Below the pieces are notes generated by a model. The model saw nothing but the letters and a program-made list of their open reading frames with translations. It had not been told where the DNA came from and searched no databases. Made by a program: the position numbers and the translations under genes. Of a stretch of DNA of 64,000 nucleotides, positions 44,333 to 53,036 are shown one piece after another. The number at the start of each line of letters is the position of its first letter. Position 1 is the first letter of the stretch. Source of the stretch: Acidimicrobiales bacterium (GTDB lineage: Bacteria > Actinomycetota > Acidimicrobiia > Acidimicrobiales > Aldehydirespiratoraceae); contig JAQWMR010000018.1 in the NCBI GenBank assembly GCA_029246685.1, positions 62,001 through 126,000 of the forward strand, in the 5' to 3' direction.

Positions 44333-45535
44333 TCAGATCCCGGCGAGCACGGGAGGCTCTGCCGGCGTGAATCGGTAGAGCGTCTCGGCGTTGCCGCGGA
44401 GGAGCTTGTACTGCACGTCGGCGGGCAGGTGCTCGATCTGGCCGCGGACGTTGCCGATGCAGTCGGGCCACGTGGAGTCGGAGTGCGGATAGTCGGTCTC
44501 GCACATCACGTTGTCGACCCCGATCTCGTCGAGGCTGGCGATGCCGTGCTCGTCGTGAATGAAGCAGCCGAACATGTGATCACGGAACGTGGCCCGCACA
44601 TCGATGTCGTCGAGGTTGACGTCGGTGGCCGCATGGTCCATGAACGTCTGCCCTCGCATGACCCAGTACTTCTGCTTGTCGAGCACCTGCTCAGCCCGCT
44701 CAAGAAAGTAGGGGATCCATCCAATTTCGCCCTCGGACAGGGCGACCTTCAACTTCGGGAAGCGATGGAACACACCGCTGAAGATGAACGACAGCATGCA
44801 ACCGGAGGTGCGGATGGCCCCCCATGTGAGGTTGGCCATGAAGGGCGAGTCACTGGCGATTTTGGGCACTTGCGACGACGATCCGACATGGATAGATGCG
44901 ACCATCTCGAGGTCGTTGGCCGCGGCGAAGACAGGGTCCCAGTACCGGTCGGGATCGTGGATCGTCGGAAGACCGAGGGGCTCGGCGTTCTCGGTGAACG
45001 CGAACGCGGTGACGCCCTTGGCCGCCATGCGTTCCATCTCTTTGGCGGCGAGGTGCGGGTCCCAAAGCGGGATGAGCATCAACGGGATGTAGCGCCCCGG
45101 CGCCGCGCCGCACCACTCCTCGACGATCCAGTCGTTGTAGTGCTGGAGACACTCGAACCCGAAGGTCTGGTCGCTCGCTTCGTAGAAGAGCTGCCCGCAA
45201 AACCGTGTGATCGTAGGAAAGCAGAGGGACGCGAGGATGCCGGCCTGATCCATGTCGTCGAGGCGGGCCTTCGAGTCGTAGCAGCCGGGACGCATCTCCG
45301 AATACGGCAGCGGGTCGGTGCTGAACTCCTCCTTGGTCTTGCCCGCGACGGCGGCCAGGCCGACGGTCGGAAACTTCTTGCCGTCGTAGACCCACATCTC
45401 GATGCCATCGTGGGTCTCCATGTGTGGCGCGCGGTCGCGATCCTTGGCCGCGACGCGATCGACCCAGAGGTTGGGCGGTTCGAGGATGTGGTCGTCGACG
45501 GAGATCAGCCAGTCGAGCGGAAGATCGGATCCCAT
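44333..45535 (-). CDS. Amidohydrolase family 2 protein
   Basis: 400 residues from ATG 45535. Motifs are LISVDDHILEPPNLWVDRVA (Asp-x-His), ASIHVGSSSQVPKI (middle His) and MCETDYPHSDSTWP (Asp). FSGVFHRFPKLKVALSEGEI, then GWIPYFLERAEQ, is the conserved strand and helix. CETDYPH replaces the more usual GSDYPH. It lies between aldehyde dehydrogenase and ferredoxin genes in the long minus run. Confidence 0.91.
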   Translation of the reverse strand: MGSDLPLDWLISVDDHILEPPNLWVDRVAAKDRDRAPHMETHDGIEMWVYDGKKFPTVGLAAVAGKTKEEFSTDPLPYSEMRPGCYDSKARLDDMDQAGILASLCFPTITRFCGQLFYEASDQTFGFECLQHYNDWIVEEWCGAAPGRYIPLMLIPLWDPHLAAKEMERMAAKGVTAFAFTENAEPLGLPTIHDPDRYWDPVFAAANDLEMVASIHVGSSSQVPKIASDSPFMANLTWGAIRTSGCMLSFIFSGVFHRFPKLKVALSEGEIGWIPYFLERAEQVLDKQKYWVMRGQTFMDHAATDVNLDDIDVRATFRDHMFGCFIHDEHGIASLDEIGVDNVMCETDYPHSDSTWPDCIGNVRGQIEHLPADVQYKLLRGNAETLYRFTPAEPPVLAGI

Positions 45536-45555
45536 GGATGTATCCCTTCGGGTCG

Positions 45556-47025
45556 TCACCGGGGAAGCTCCCCGATCGAGACGTGTTTCACTTCTTGGAA
45601 CTCGCGGATGCCCTCGGGGCCGCGCTCGCGGCCGAGCCCGCTGTGCTTGTAGCCACCGCTCGGGGCGTAGGCGCTGTAGACGGTGGTGTTCACGCTGACC
45701 GCGCCGGTGCGCAGGCGGCGGGCCACGTCGAGGCCGGCGGCTGCGTTTGCGCTCCAGACCTGGCCCGACAGGCCGTAGTCGCTGTCGTTGGCCATCTCGA
45801 TCGCGTGGTCGATGTCGCGGTAGCCGATCACGCCCAGCACCGGCCCGAAGATTTCGTCGCGGGCGGCAGGATTGTCGTTGTCGGGAAGGTCGAGCACCGT
45901 CGGCTGGAAGTAGTAGCCCTTGTCGAGCCCGTCGGGTCGCGCCCCGCCCGTCACCACCTTGCCGCCGTGTTCTTCCGCAAGCCCGACGTAGGTCTCGCAC
46001 CGCTCACGCTGGGCCGCACTGATCAGCGGGCCGATCATCACACCGGGATCGGCCGGCCGCCCCACGGTCAGCGACTCGTAGGTGGCGGCGACGGTCTGGA
46101 GCACGTCGTCCTTGCGGTCCTCGGGCACGAACATCCGGCTGGCGGCCACACATGCCTGGCCCGCGGTCATCGCGCACATCATCATCGCCCCCATGGCGAC
46201 TTGGTCGATGGCGTCGGGCAGATGGATCTGCGCCGACTTTCCGCCGAGTTCGAGCGACACCCGCTTCACGGTGGCCGCGGCCTGGCCGAGAATCCGAGAA
46301 CCCACCGCGGTCGATCCGGTGAACGACACCATGTCGACCGCCCGGTGCGTGGTGAGCATCTCTGCGCCGGCGGACCCCGCTTCGGTGATCACGCTCAGCA
46401 CGCCCGGCGGCAGCTCGGCCGCCTCGGCGGCGGCGCCCAGGGCAAGACACTCGATCGGGGTGAGCGGACTCGGCCGGACGATCACGGAGTTGCCGCCCAT
46501 GAGGGCCGGAACGAGCTTCTGCAGGCTCATCAGTAGCGCGGCATTGAACGGGGTGATCGCGCTGACCACGCCGACCGGCTCATGGCGCCGCACACTCAAC
46601 GCCACCCGCCCCTGCACCAACTCGTCGACGGGCACGGGGGTGTGGTCCTCGTGGGCCATCGAGAGGTAGAGGTCGATGGTCTGGCGACCCTGGGCGATGC
46701 CACCGGTGACCTGGGTCGACTGGGCGAGGTACGGAGGCTGGCCCGCTTCGGCCACGATGGTGTCGCCGAGGTCGGCCGCCATCGATTCGAGGTGGTCGAG
46801 GAACCGATGCAGGGTCGCGGCGCGGTCGGCGGGCGCCACGTCGGCCCACACCCGGCTGTCGAAGCTGCGCCGGGCCTCGCGGATCGCCCTCTCGACCTCC
46901 ACGGCCGGAGTGGCGGTGATCTCGGCGACCGTCGATTCGTCGGCCGGGTTCTCCACGGCCATGGCTTCCTCGCCGGTCACCCAATCGCCGGCGACGAACG
47001 AACGCTTCTCAGAAATGACGGCCAC
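45556..47025 (-). CDS. NAD(P)-dependent aldehyde dehydrogenase
   Basis: About 489 residues from GTG 47025 (a TTG at 47061 would add 12 residues and run through a repeat motif). GVVSAITPFNAALLMSLQKL (substrate/NAD channel), VSFTGSTAVGSRI, catalytic Glu in LELGGKSAQI, catalytic Cys in AGQACVAASR and EIFGPVLGVIGYRDIDHAIE all match the ALDH superfamily. It converts an aldehyde to acid, or to acyl-CoA in some subfamilies; the downstream P450/SDR set could supply the aldehyde. First gene of the segment below the thiolase unit. Confidence 0.93.
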   Translation of the reverse strand: MAVISEKRSFVAGDWVTGEEAMAVENPADESTVAEITATPAVEVERAIREARRSFDSRVWADVAPADRAATLHRFLDHLESMAADLGDTIVAEAGQPPYLAQSTQVTGGIAQGRQTIDLYLSMAHEDHTPVPVDELVQGRVALSVRRHEPVGVVSAITPFNAALLMSLQKLVPALMGGNSVIVRPSPLTPIECLALGAAAEAAELPPGVLSVITEAGSAGAEMLTTHRAVDMVSFTGSTAVGSRILGQAAATVKRVSLELGGKSAQIHLPDAIDQVAMGAMMMCAMTAGQACVAASRMFVPEDRKDDVLQTVAATYESLTVGRPADPGVMIGPLISAAQRERCETYVGLAEEHGGKVVTGGARPDGLDKGYYFQPTVLDLPDNDNPAARDEIFGPVLGVIGYRDIDHAIEMANDSDYGLSGQVWSANAAAGLDVARRLRTGAVSVNTTVYSAYAPSGGYKHSGLGRERGPEGIREFQEVKHVSIGELPR

Positions 47026-47050
47026 GGGCCCCCCGGGTCGTGTGGAATAT

Positions 47051-47060
47051 CGTTCTACCA
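47051..47060. promoter_or_regulatory. CGTTCTACCA motif upstream of the aldehyde dehydrogenase
   Basis: Same 10-mer as at 49990-49999 upstream of the CoA-transferase, 26 nt before the GTG used here. The right half is poorly kept here (CAGAA 9 nt on). Candidate half-site for a regulator of the minus-strand run. Confidence 0.35.
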
Positions 47061-47090
47061 AAGCACAGAATGAGACTCTCTACAAGCGCC

Positions 47091-48290
47091 TCATCCGGGA
47101 TCGTTGGTGTAGACGACCGCACCGCCGAGATGGGGCGACGCGTGACAGGCAAGGGCCACGTTCGCGTCGCGTTGTCGGTCGCCGGCCCGACCGGCGAGTT
47201 GCAGATACGACTCGAGCATCTGGGGGATGCCGTGCATCCTCCCGTTGCCCAGGGCACCGCCTCCGGAGAGCACGGGGAGCCCGTCGGGCCGGTCGCTGTC
47301 GATCCCCCCGTCGGCGATGAAGCGGTGGGCCTCGCCCGGCTCGCAGAAGCCCAGCGACTCCAGCCAGAACCAGATGAAGGGCGAGAACCCGTCGTAGAGC
47401 TGCGGCAGATCGACCTCGTCCGAGCCGACTCCCACGGCGGCCCACAGACGACGAGCGGTCTCTCGACCGCCGTCCATGATGTCGTCGAGGGGCCAATGCA
47501 GCGGCATCCGCGATCGCGTCGGCGCGCCCGTCGCATAGCCGGACACGTGGACCGGGCGGTGAGGGAGATCCCGGGCCCGCTCGGCCGACGTGAAGACGAA
47601 CGTCGCGACGCCGTCGACCGGAATATCACAGTCGTACTGGCAGATCGGGTCGAACATCGGCTCGGCATCGAGATACGTCTCGGCGGCCAACGGTCGGTCG
47701 TGCCAGAACGACCACGGGATGCGCGATCCGTTCTTTCGGGCTTCGACCGCGATCGCCGCAAGGCCTTCTCGGGTCGCGCCGTATCGCTCCAGGTACTCGG
47801 TGGTCGGCAGCGCGATCATCGCCAGCGGACCGAAGTATCCCTGCGGCGCCGTCCACTGCTGTTCACCACCGAAACTGGCACGGGAACTGCCGTGGTATCG
47901 ACCCTTCGGATTGTGCAACGCGCGGTGCAACACAACATGGTCAGCGGCGCCGCCGGCGATCGCATTGACGGCGAGCGCCACGCTCCCGGGGATCTGGCCC
48001 ATCCCCGAGAAGCCCGCGGCGTAGCGAGGATTGACGCCGAGGCTGCGGGCCAGCCAGTTGGGCGACACCGTGCTCACCCCGTCGATGATGAGGTGATCAC
48101 CCGCGGTCGGGAACAGCGCCGACCCGACGAACCCGTCGATCTGATCCACGGAGAGACCGGCGTCGGCGATCGCGGCCCTGGTGGTGTCGACGGTGATGGC
48201 ACCGAGCGTGCGATCCGAGCGCCGCTCGATCTTGCTGTGGGCGTAGCCGACGATGGCAACCTCGTTGCGGGCGCGGAACGAACGGGTCAT
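47091..48290 (-). CDS. Thiolase-fold protein (Ltp2-like), partner of DUF35 protein
   Basis: 399 residues. VAIVGYAHSKIERRSDRTLG, GFVGSALFPTAGD, ADHVVLHRALHNPKGRYHGS, LPQLYDGFSPFIWFWLESLG and SGGGALGNGRMHGIPQMLES place it in the lipid-transfer thiolase branch. The classic catalytic Cys in the central segment is absent, as in Ltp2-type aldolases. ATG overlaps the DUF35 stop by 4 nt (ATGA). Probably a retro-aldolase or a thiolase acting on a CoA ester after side-chain oxidation. It is clearly diverged from the copy at 30113. Confidence 0.88.
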   Translation of the reverse strand: MTRSFRARNEVAIVGYAHSKIERRSDRTLGAITVDTTRAAIADAGLSVDQIDGFVGSALFPTAGDHLIIDGVSTVSPNWLARSLGVNPRYAAGFSGMGQIPGSVALAVNAIAGGAADHVVLHRALHNPKGRYHGSSRASFGGEQQWTAPQGYFGPLAMIALPTTEYLERYGATREGLAAIAVEARKNGSRIPWSFWHDRPLAAETYLDAEPMFDPICQYDCDIPVDGVATFVFTSAERARDLPHRPVHVSGYATGAPTRSRMPLHWPLDDIMDGGRETARRLWAAVGVGSDEVDLPQLYDGFSPFIWFWLESLGFCEPGEAHRFIADGGIDSDRPDGLPVLSGGGALGNGRMHGIPQMLESYLQLAGRAGDRQRDANVALACHASPHLGGAVVYTNDPG

Positions 48291-48703
48291 GGGCGCAACC
48301 GGAATGCAGGCAGGGCCACGTCGTCGTTCAGGTCTTCCCAGGCGAGATCAACCGCGAGCCCGAGGGCGAGGGGTGCGTCGATCCCGTCGAGGAAGCGACC
48401 GATCAGCCGGACGTCCTCGGCCGCATCGAGTTCGACGTCGACGAGAACGAACGGCACGTCATCGTCGAACCCGGGGAGGAAGGACTGGCGGACGACGGTC
48501 CACGACCGGATCACGCCCGCCCCGTCGACCGGCTCGAACGTGATCTCGCGATCGGTACTGCCGCAGTGGCCGCACACGGGCTCGGGCGGCAGCGTGAGGG
48601 CGGAGCAGTTGCTGCATCGAGCCAGCGTGAGCACATGGTCGCCAGCCGCCGCCCAGAAGGGCGCCGTGGTGTCGTTGGGCACGGGAATCGGCCGAGCATT
48701 CAT
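48287..48703 (-). CDS. Zn-ribbon/OB-fold DUF35 protein
   Basis: 138 residues with zinc ribbon CSNCSALTLPPEPVCGHCGS and OB strands GVIRSWTVVRQSFLPGF and VPFVLVDVELDAAEDVRLIG. It should bind the thiolase-fold protein encoded directly downstream. The start is preceded by the 55-bp spacer repeated at 41576. Confidence 0.92.
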   Translation of the reverse strand: MNARPIPVPNDTTAPFWAAAGDHVLTLARCSNCSALTLPPEPVCGHCGSTDREITFEPVDGAGVIRSWTVVRQSFLPGFDDDVPFVLVDVELDAAEDVRLIGRFLDGIDAPLALGLAVDLAWEDLNDDVALPAFRLRP

Positions 48704-48755
48704 TGCCGTACCCTCGTGGCCTGTCGGCCGGGCCGGGCGGCCCCCGCTTCGCTCA
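48701..48755 (-). repeat. 55-bp intergenic element, copy 2
   Basis: Exact stop-to-start spacer between the CoA-transferase and DUF35 genes; see the copy at 41576-41630 (46 of 55 identical). The core GGGCGGCCCCCGCTTC is identical in both on the plus strand. Confidence 0.7.
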
Positions 48756-49964
48756 TGGAATCACGCCGGCCGTCTTCAGTTCGATGATCCGGTCCCAGTC
48801 ATGCCCGAGTTCGAGCAGCACCGCCTCGGTGTGCTCTCCGTGTTCGGGCGCCCGTCGCAGCTCCGGAGGCTGCTCGTCGAACTGCACCGGCACGGCCGGC
48901 AGCCGGTAGGTCTCGCCGCCGTCGAGCTCGACATCACCGACGTAGCCGTTGGCGAGCACCTGCGGATCGTCGACGAGTTCTTCCACCGACTGCACCGGCG
49001 CCCATGGCGCGTCGATCGTCGCGAGCGCCGCGACGACATCGGCGAAGCTCCGCTTGCCGAACTCCGCATCGAGCGCAGCCACACACGCGTCGCCGTTCTC
49101 GGCCCGGCTCCCATGGTCGACGAAGCGCTGATCGTCGATCAGGTGCTCACAGCCCAGAGCACGACAGAAGTCGGCCCAGTAGCGGTCGGACTGGAGGAAG
49201 ACGAGCGACACGTGGCGACCGTCGGCCGTGCGATAGGTGCCGACGAGCGGATTCGGGAACGACCCCCGTCCCTCTCCGCGCCGCACCTCTGCGCCGTTGA
49301 GCGCAGCCAGCAAGTCCGACGACAAGGTCCACATGGCGGTGGCGAGCAACGAGACATCGACGACCGAACCCTTCCCGGTCCGATGGCGCCGCAGCAGCGC
49401 GCCGGCGATCCCGAAGGCTAGGGCCATGGCGCCGTTCCGATCCCCCATCGCCCCTCGCTGTTGGATCGGATAGTCGCGTTCGGTCGGGGTGAGCACATGG
49501 GCGAGTCCGCCGCGGGCGAAGAAGGCCGACGCGTCGTAGCCGGCATGGTCGGCGTCGGGTCCGCGCACGCCATAGCCGTGACCCCGGGCGTAGACGAGCT
49601 GGGGAAAGCGATCCCGCACCGCGTCGGCGCCGAGGCCGAGCCGTTCGAGCGCACCGGGACGAAGGTTGGTGAGGAACACGTCGGCCGAGTCGAGCAGCTC
49701 GTCGAGCACGGCGCGACCCTCCTCACTCCGAAGGTCGAGCGCGATCGAGCGCTTGCCCCGGTTGGCGAGCGCCATCGAGAGGTTGACGCCACCGCGGTCG
49801 GTGCCGATCCCCTGCGATGCGAGCGCACGGTAGGGGTCACCCTCGAGCTTCTCGATGCGGATGACGTCGGCCCCCCAGTCGGCGAGCAGCGCGCCGGCGA
49901 CCGGCACGAACACCCACTGGGCGAGCTCGACGACCTTCACTCCCTCGAATGCGCCCTCGTTCAC
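48753..49964 (-). CDS. CaiB/BaiF-family CoA-transferase
   Basis: 403 residues, GTG 49964 after [26 protein letters not shown], then [40 protein letters not shown] and [12 protein letters not shown] with the acyl-carrying Asp (G-Y-D). This is a normal single-domain family III CoA-transferase, unlike the tandem protein at the left edge. It heads the minus-strand run DUF35-thiolase-ALDH and diverges from a phosphotransferase across two CGTTCTACC repeats. It should activate an acid by CoA exchange. Confidence 0.93.
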   Translation of the reverse strand: MNEGAFEGVKVVELAQWVFVPVAGALLADWGADVIRIEKLEGDPYRALASQGIGTDRGGVNLSMALANRGKRSIALDLRSEEGRAVLDELLDSADVFLTNLRPGALERLGLGADAVRDRFPQLVYARGHGYGVRGPDADHAGYDASAFFARGGLAHVLTPTERDYPIQQRGAMGDRNGAMALAFGIAGALLRRHRTGKGSVVDVSLLATAMWTLSSDLLAALNGAEVRRGEGRGSFPNPLVGTYRTADGRHVSLVFLQSDRYWADFCRALGCEHLIDDQRFVDHGSRAENGDACVAALDAEFGKRSFADVVAALATIDAPWAPVQSVEELVDDPQVLANGYVGDVELDGGETYRLPAVPVQFDEQPPELRRAPEHGEHTEAVLLELGHDWDRIIELKTAGVIP

Positions 49965-49989
49965 CGGGTCCCCCGATCGTGTCGCCCGC

Positions 49990-50012
49990 CGTTCTACCAC
50001 GCGGGTAGAGCG
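49990..50012. promoter_or_regulatory. Imperfect palindrome in the CoA-transferase/phosphotransferase divergent region
   Basis: CGTTCTACC-ACGCG-GGTAGAGCG: arms match at 8 of 9 positions. A second CGTTCTACC begins at 50014, and one lies upstream of the aldehyde dehydrogenase at 47051. A weak leaderless promoter for the plus gene is possible: TTGCAC 50039-50044, 18 nt, GACATT 50063-50068, GTG 50077. Confidence 0.5.
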
Positions 50013-50076
50013 CCGTTCTACCCCATGGGCGAACGTGCTTGCACATGTTGACGCAGGTGTGCGACATTCGAGCGAC

Positions 50077-51111
50077 GTGACTGCTCCGAGCCCCGCCTTC
50101 GATCCGGTTCCCGCCGAGCTCGACCAGATCCTCGACCCCGGGTGGCTCACCATCGCGCTCGACGATGTGGCCGACGACGAGCGCGTCATCGATGTCGAAG
50201 TCGCGGGCGACTCGAAAACACTGGCGCAGAAGGTGCGTTTCGTCGCCACCGTCGAGGGGGCCGACGGCAGCCGACGCACCCGCACCTACTGCGTCAAGGG
50301 ACACTTCGGCGATGCCATGGAGACGCTCACCACCGAGGCCCACGTCTATCGCGACCTGCTTCCCGGCCTCGGCCTGCGCACGCCCCGCGCCTACTACGCC
50401 GGCATCGGCGACGAGGGGCGAGCGGTGATCGTCATGGACGACATCGTGGCCGACGGCGGCACGTTCCTGAACGCCCACCAGCCCTACAGCATCGACATCT
50501 GCCGAGAGACCCTCTCCCAACTCGCGCGACTCCATGCCGCGACGTGGGACGACCCTCGCGGCGACGCCGAGTGGTTGGCCCCGCGGATCGACAGCATGCG
50601 ACAGATGTTCCCCGCCGAGTTCCTCCAGGGCCTGCTCGACGACGGGCGCGGTGTCGATGTCGCCCCGGAGCTGCTCGCCGCCGAACGGCTCCAGGCGGGT
50701 CTGGCCGCCCTCGCGGCGCGGCCGGCGACGTGCATCATCCACGGCGACACCCATTCGGGCAACGTGTATCTCGACGCCGACGGGTGGCCGTGCTGGCTCG
50801 ACTGGCAGATCACACAGCGGGGCCACTGGTCGACCGACGTCGCCTACCACCTGAGCACCGTGCTCGACATCGACGACCGCCGAGCTCACGAGCAGGAGCT
50901 CGTCCGGGGTTACCTGCGTGAGTTGGCTTCGCAGGGCATCGAGCCTCCGCCGTGGGACGAGGCTTGGGCCAGCTACACGACCGGCGCCGTCTGGGGATGG
51001 TTGCTGTGGACCATCACCTCGGTCAGCAGCCGCGAGGTGGTGCTCGTCCACATGCCCCGCATCGGCGCGGCCCTGGCCGACCACGACACGTTCGGAAAGC
51101 TCGGATGCTGA
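50077..51111 (+). CDS. Phosphotransferase, APH/ecdysteroid-kinase-like fold (copy 3 of 3)
   Basis: 344 residues from GTG 50077 (GTG 50059 possible). [20 protein letters not shown] carries the ATP Lys and the Glu of helix [12 protein letters not shown] the hinge, [18 protein letters not shown] the catalytic loop, and [20 protein letters not shown] the metal Asp. It is most like the copy at 17079 in lobe layout. It begins a plus-strand operon with an amidohydrolase relic and an acyl-CoA ligase, each joined by overlapping stop/start codons. Hydroxylated acids or acyl-CoA are plausible substrates. Confidence 0.88.
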   Translation: MTAPSPAFDPVPAELDQILDPGWLTIALDDVADDERVIDVEVAGDSKTLAQKVRFVATVEGADGSRRTRTYCVKGHFGDAMETLTTEAHVYRDLLPGLGLRTPRAYYAGIGDEGRAVIVMDDIVADGGTFLNAHQPYSIDICRETLSQLARLHAATWDDPRGDAEWLAPRIDSMRQMFPAEFLQGLLDDGRGVDVAPELLAAERLQAGLAALAARPATCIIHGDTHSGNVYLDADGWPCWLDWQITQRGHWSTDVAYHLSTVLDIDDRRAHEQELVRGYLRELASQGIEPPPWDEAWASYTTGAVWGWLLWTITSVSSREVVLVHMPRIGAALADHDTFGKLGC

Positions 51112-51395
51112 CACCCGACGACCTCGACAGCACCTGGTTCGAGTCGGTCCTCGAAGCCCGGCATCCGGGCGTACGAGAACGCGTCTGGGTCTCGTGCGAA
51201 CCCGACGAGCGAATGATCCCTGCCCTGGTGGACCGATACGGCGACCGCTTCCTTTGGGCGTCGGACTTCCCCCACATCGACCACAGCCCCGACTACATCG
51301 ACGATCTCGACGAGCTGGCGGGCTTGTTCGACGACGAATCCCGCGCCCGCTTCCTCGGCGGCAACGCCCGAGACCTGTTCTCGATCAACGCATGA
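51105..51395 (+). CDS. Stand-alone C-terminal piece of an amidohydrolase-2 protein
   Basis: 96 residues, ATG 51105 overlapping the previous stop by 7 nt; its own stop overlaps the next ATG (ATGA). The sequence VWVSCEPDERMIPALVDRYG then RFLWASDFPHIDHSPDYIDD and ARFLGGNARDLFSI is the last quarter of an ACMSD-like amidohydrolase, including the final metal Asp (ASDFPH). The first ~250 residues with the other ligands are missing, and no trace precedes it. Either a deletion relic kept in frame by chance or a small domain still expressed through coupling. Not expected to be an enzyme alone. Confidence 0.7.
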   Translation: MLTPDDLDSTWFESVLEARHPGVRERVWVSCEPDERMIPALVDRYGDRFLWASDFPHIDHSPDYIDDLDELAGLFDDESRARFLGGNARDLFSINA

Positions 51396-53008
51396 CCGCG
51401 CTCGGACAACTGCTACGCGACCGGGCCGACGACGACCGGCCGGCGCTCCTCTACGAGGACGACACCTGGTCCTACCGCGAACTCGCCCACGAAGGCTGGC
51501 GCCGGGCCGCGCTCTTCGCTGAGCACAACGACCCCGACCGGCCACCCCACATCGGTGTCCTTCTCGACAACGTGCCCGACTATCTGTTCTGGCTCACCGC
51601 GGCGGCACTGTCGGGCACCGTGGTCGTCGGGATCAACTCGACGTATCGAGGCGCTCAGCTCGCCCAGCTCATCGATCACACCGACTGCCAACTGCTGGTG
51701 ACGTCGACCGACTTCGCCGACCTTCTCGCCGACGCGCCCCACTCCGTGCCCGCCGACAAGGTCTTCGTGGTCGACGACACGGCCTACGACGCCGCACTCG
51801 ATGCTGCGGCGCCCATTGCCGACACCGCCCCTGTGGCGGATGACGACGATCTGTTCATGCTCATCTTCACGTCGGGTTCCACGGGCATGCCCAAGGCCGT
51901 GCGCTGCACGCAGGGCCGCATCGGCCGCACGGGCGCCCATGTCGCCAACATCGCCGATCTCACCGATGCCGACGTCGTCTATGCTCCCCTGCCGTTCTTC
52001 CATGCAGCGTCGCTGTTCACCGGATGGGCCTCGGCTATCACCGCGCGGGCATCGATCGCGACCCGCACGCGCTTCTCGGCCTCGGGCACGGTCCCCGACC
52101 TCCGCGCCTTCGGTGCCACGTTCCTCACCTACACGGGCAAGGTGCTCAACTACATGCTCTCGGTGCCCGAGGGAGACGACGACGCAACCGTGCCACTGCG
52201 GCTCGCCATCGGCAACGAGGCGTCCGAGGCCGACATCCGGGAGTTCGCCCGGCGCTTCGGCTGTCAGGTACGCGACAGCTACGGGTCAACCGAGGGTGTG
52301 ATCATCATCCGCCGCGACCCGTCGATGCCGCAGGGCGCGCTGGGCACCGCCAACGACTCGGTGAAGGTCATCGATCCCGAGACCGGCGAGGAATGCCCTC
52401 CGGCATCGTTCGACGACCAGGGCCGGGTGACCAACCTCGAAGCGGCGGTCGGCGAGATCGTCGAGACCGAACCCACCTCCGGCTTCGAGGGCTATTACGA
52501 GAACGAGGCAGCGACGAAGGAACGATTCCGCGATGGCGCCTACTGGTCCGGCGATCTCGCCTATCGCGACGCCGACGGTTGGCTGTTCTTCGCCGGACGA
52601 TCGAACGAATGGCTCCGCGTCGATGGCGAGAACATCGCCGCCGGCCCGATCGAGGCGATCATCGGCCGCCACCCCGACGTGCGCTCGGTCGCGATCTACG
52701 CCGTCCCCGACGACCCGGTCGGCGATCGGGTGATGGCCGCGCTGGAACTCCATGCCGGCGCGACGTTCGATCCGAGCGCGTTCGACGACTTCCTGCGGGA
52801 TCAATCGGACCTCGGCCCCAAGTGGGTCCCGGCCTTCGTCCGGGTCGATGCCGAACTCCCGAAGCTGTCGAGCATGAAGCTCAACAAGAAGATTCTCCGA
52901 TCCGACGCCTGGCACGCCGACCATGTCGTATTTCGCCCGACCCGAGATGACGACCTGCGAACGCTGACGAGCGACGACCGAGCGACCCTCGATCCGCTCC
53001 TGCCCTAG
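51392..53008 (+). CDS. AMP-dependent acyl-CoA synthetase (FadD-like)
   Basis: 538 residues. P-loop LIFTSGSTGMPKAVRCTQGR, DSYGSTEGVIIIR, YWSGDLAYRDADGWLFFAGR, WLRVDGENIAAGPIEAII, and C-terminal Lys in KLSSMKLNKKIL. The arrangement (SGDLAYRD...GENIAAGPIE) resembles mycobacterial FadD17-type ligases more than the pair at 31834-35057. ATG overlaps the relic gene's stop by 4 nt. It would activate a steroid- or fatty-acid-like acid to its CoA ester. Confidence 0.93.
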   Translation: MTALGQLLRDRADDDRPALLYEDDTWSYRELAHEGWRRAALFAEHNDPDRPPHIGVLLDNVPDYLFWLTAAALSGTVVVGINSTYRGAQLAQLIDHTDCQLLVTSTDFADLLADAPHSVPADKVFVVDDTAYDAALDAAAPIADTAPVADDDDLFMLIFTSGSTGMPKAVRCTQGRIGRTGAHVANIADLTDADVVYAPLPFFHAASLFTGWASAITARASIATRTRFSASGTVPDLRAFGATFLTYTGKVLNYMLSVPEGDDDATVPLRLAIGNEASEADIREFARRFGCQVRDSYGSTEGVIIIRRDPSMPQGALGTANDSVKVIDPETGEECPPASFDDQGRVTNLEAAVGEIVETEPTSGFEGYYENEAATKERFRDGAYWSGDLAYRDADGWLFFAGRSNEWLRVDGENIAAGPIEAIIGRHPDVRSVAIYAVPDDPVGDRVMAALELHAGATFDPSAFDDFLRDQSDLGPKWVPAFVRVDAELPKLSSMKLNKKILRSDAWHADHVVFRPTRDDDLRTLTSDDRATLDPLLP

Positions 53009-53036
53009 ATACGTTCGACTCGACCGGGAGACACCA

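Noticed and set aside
47040-49421. A 793-codon open frame on the plus strand
   Set aside because: It runs antisense to the thiolase, DUF35 and CoA-transferase genes, all with clear motifs. High GC makes long antisense frames common; its sequence is Arg/Val/Gly-rich without family features.
50046-50066. Another TTGACG-type operator before the third phosphotransferase
   Set aside because: TGTTGACGCAGGTGTGCGACA resembles site D only with a one-base insertion and several mismatches; not counted in the family.
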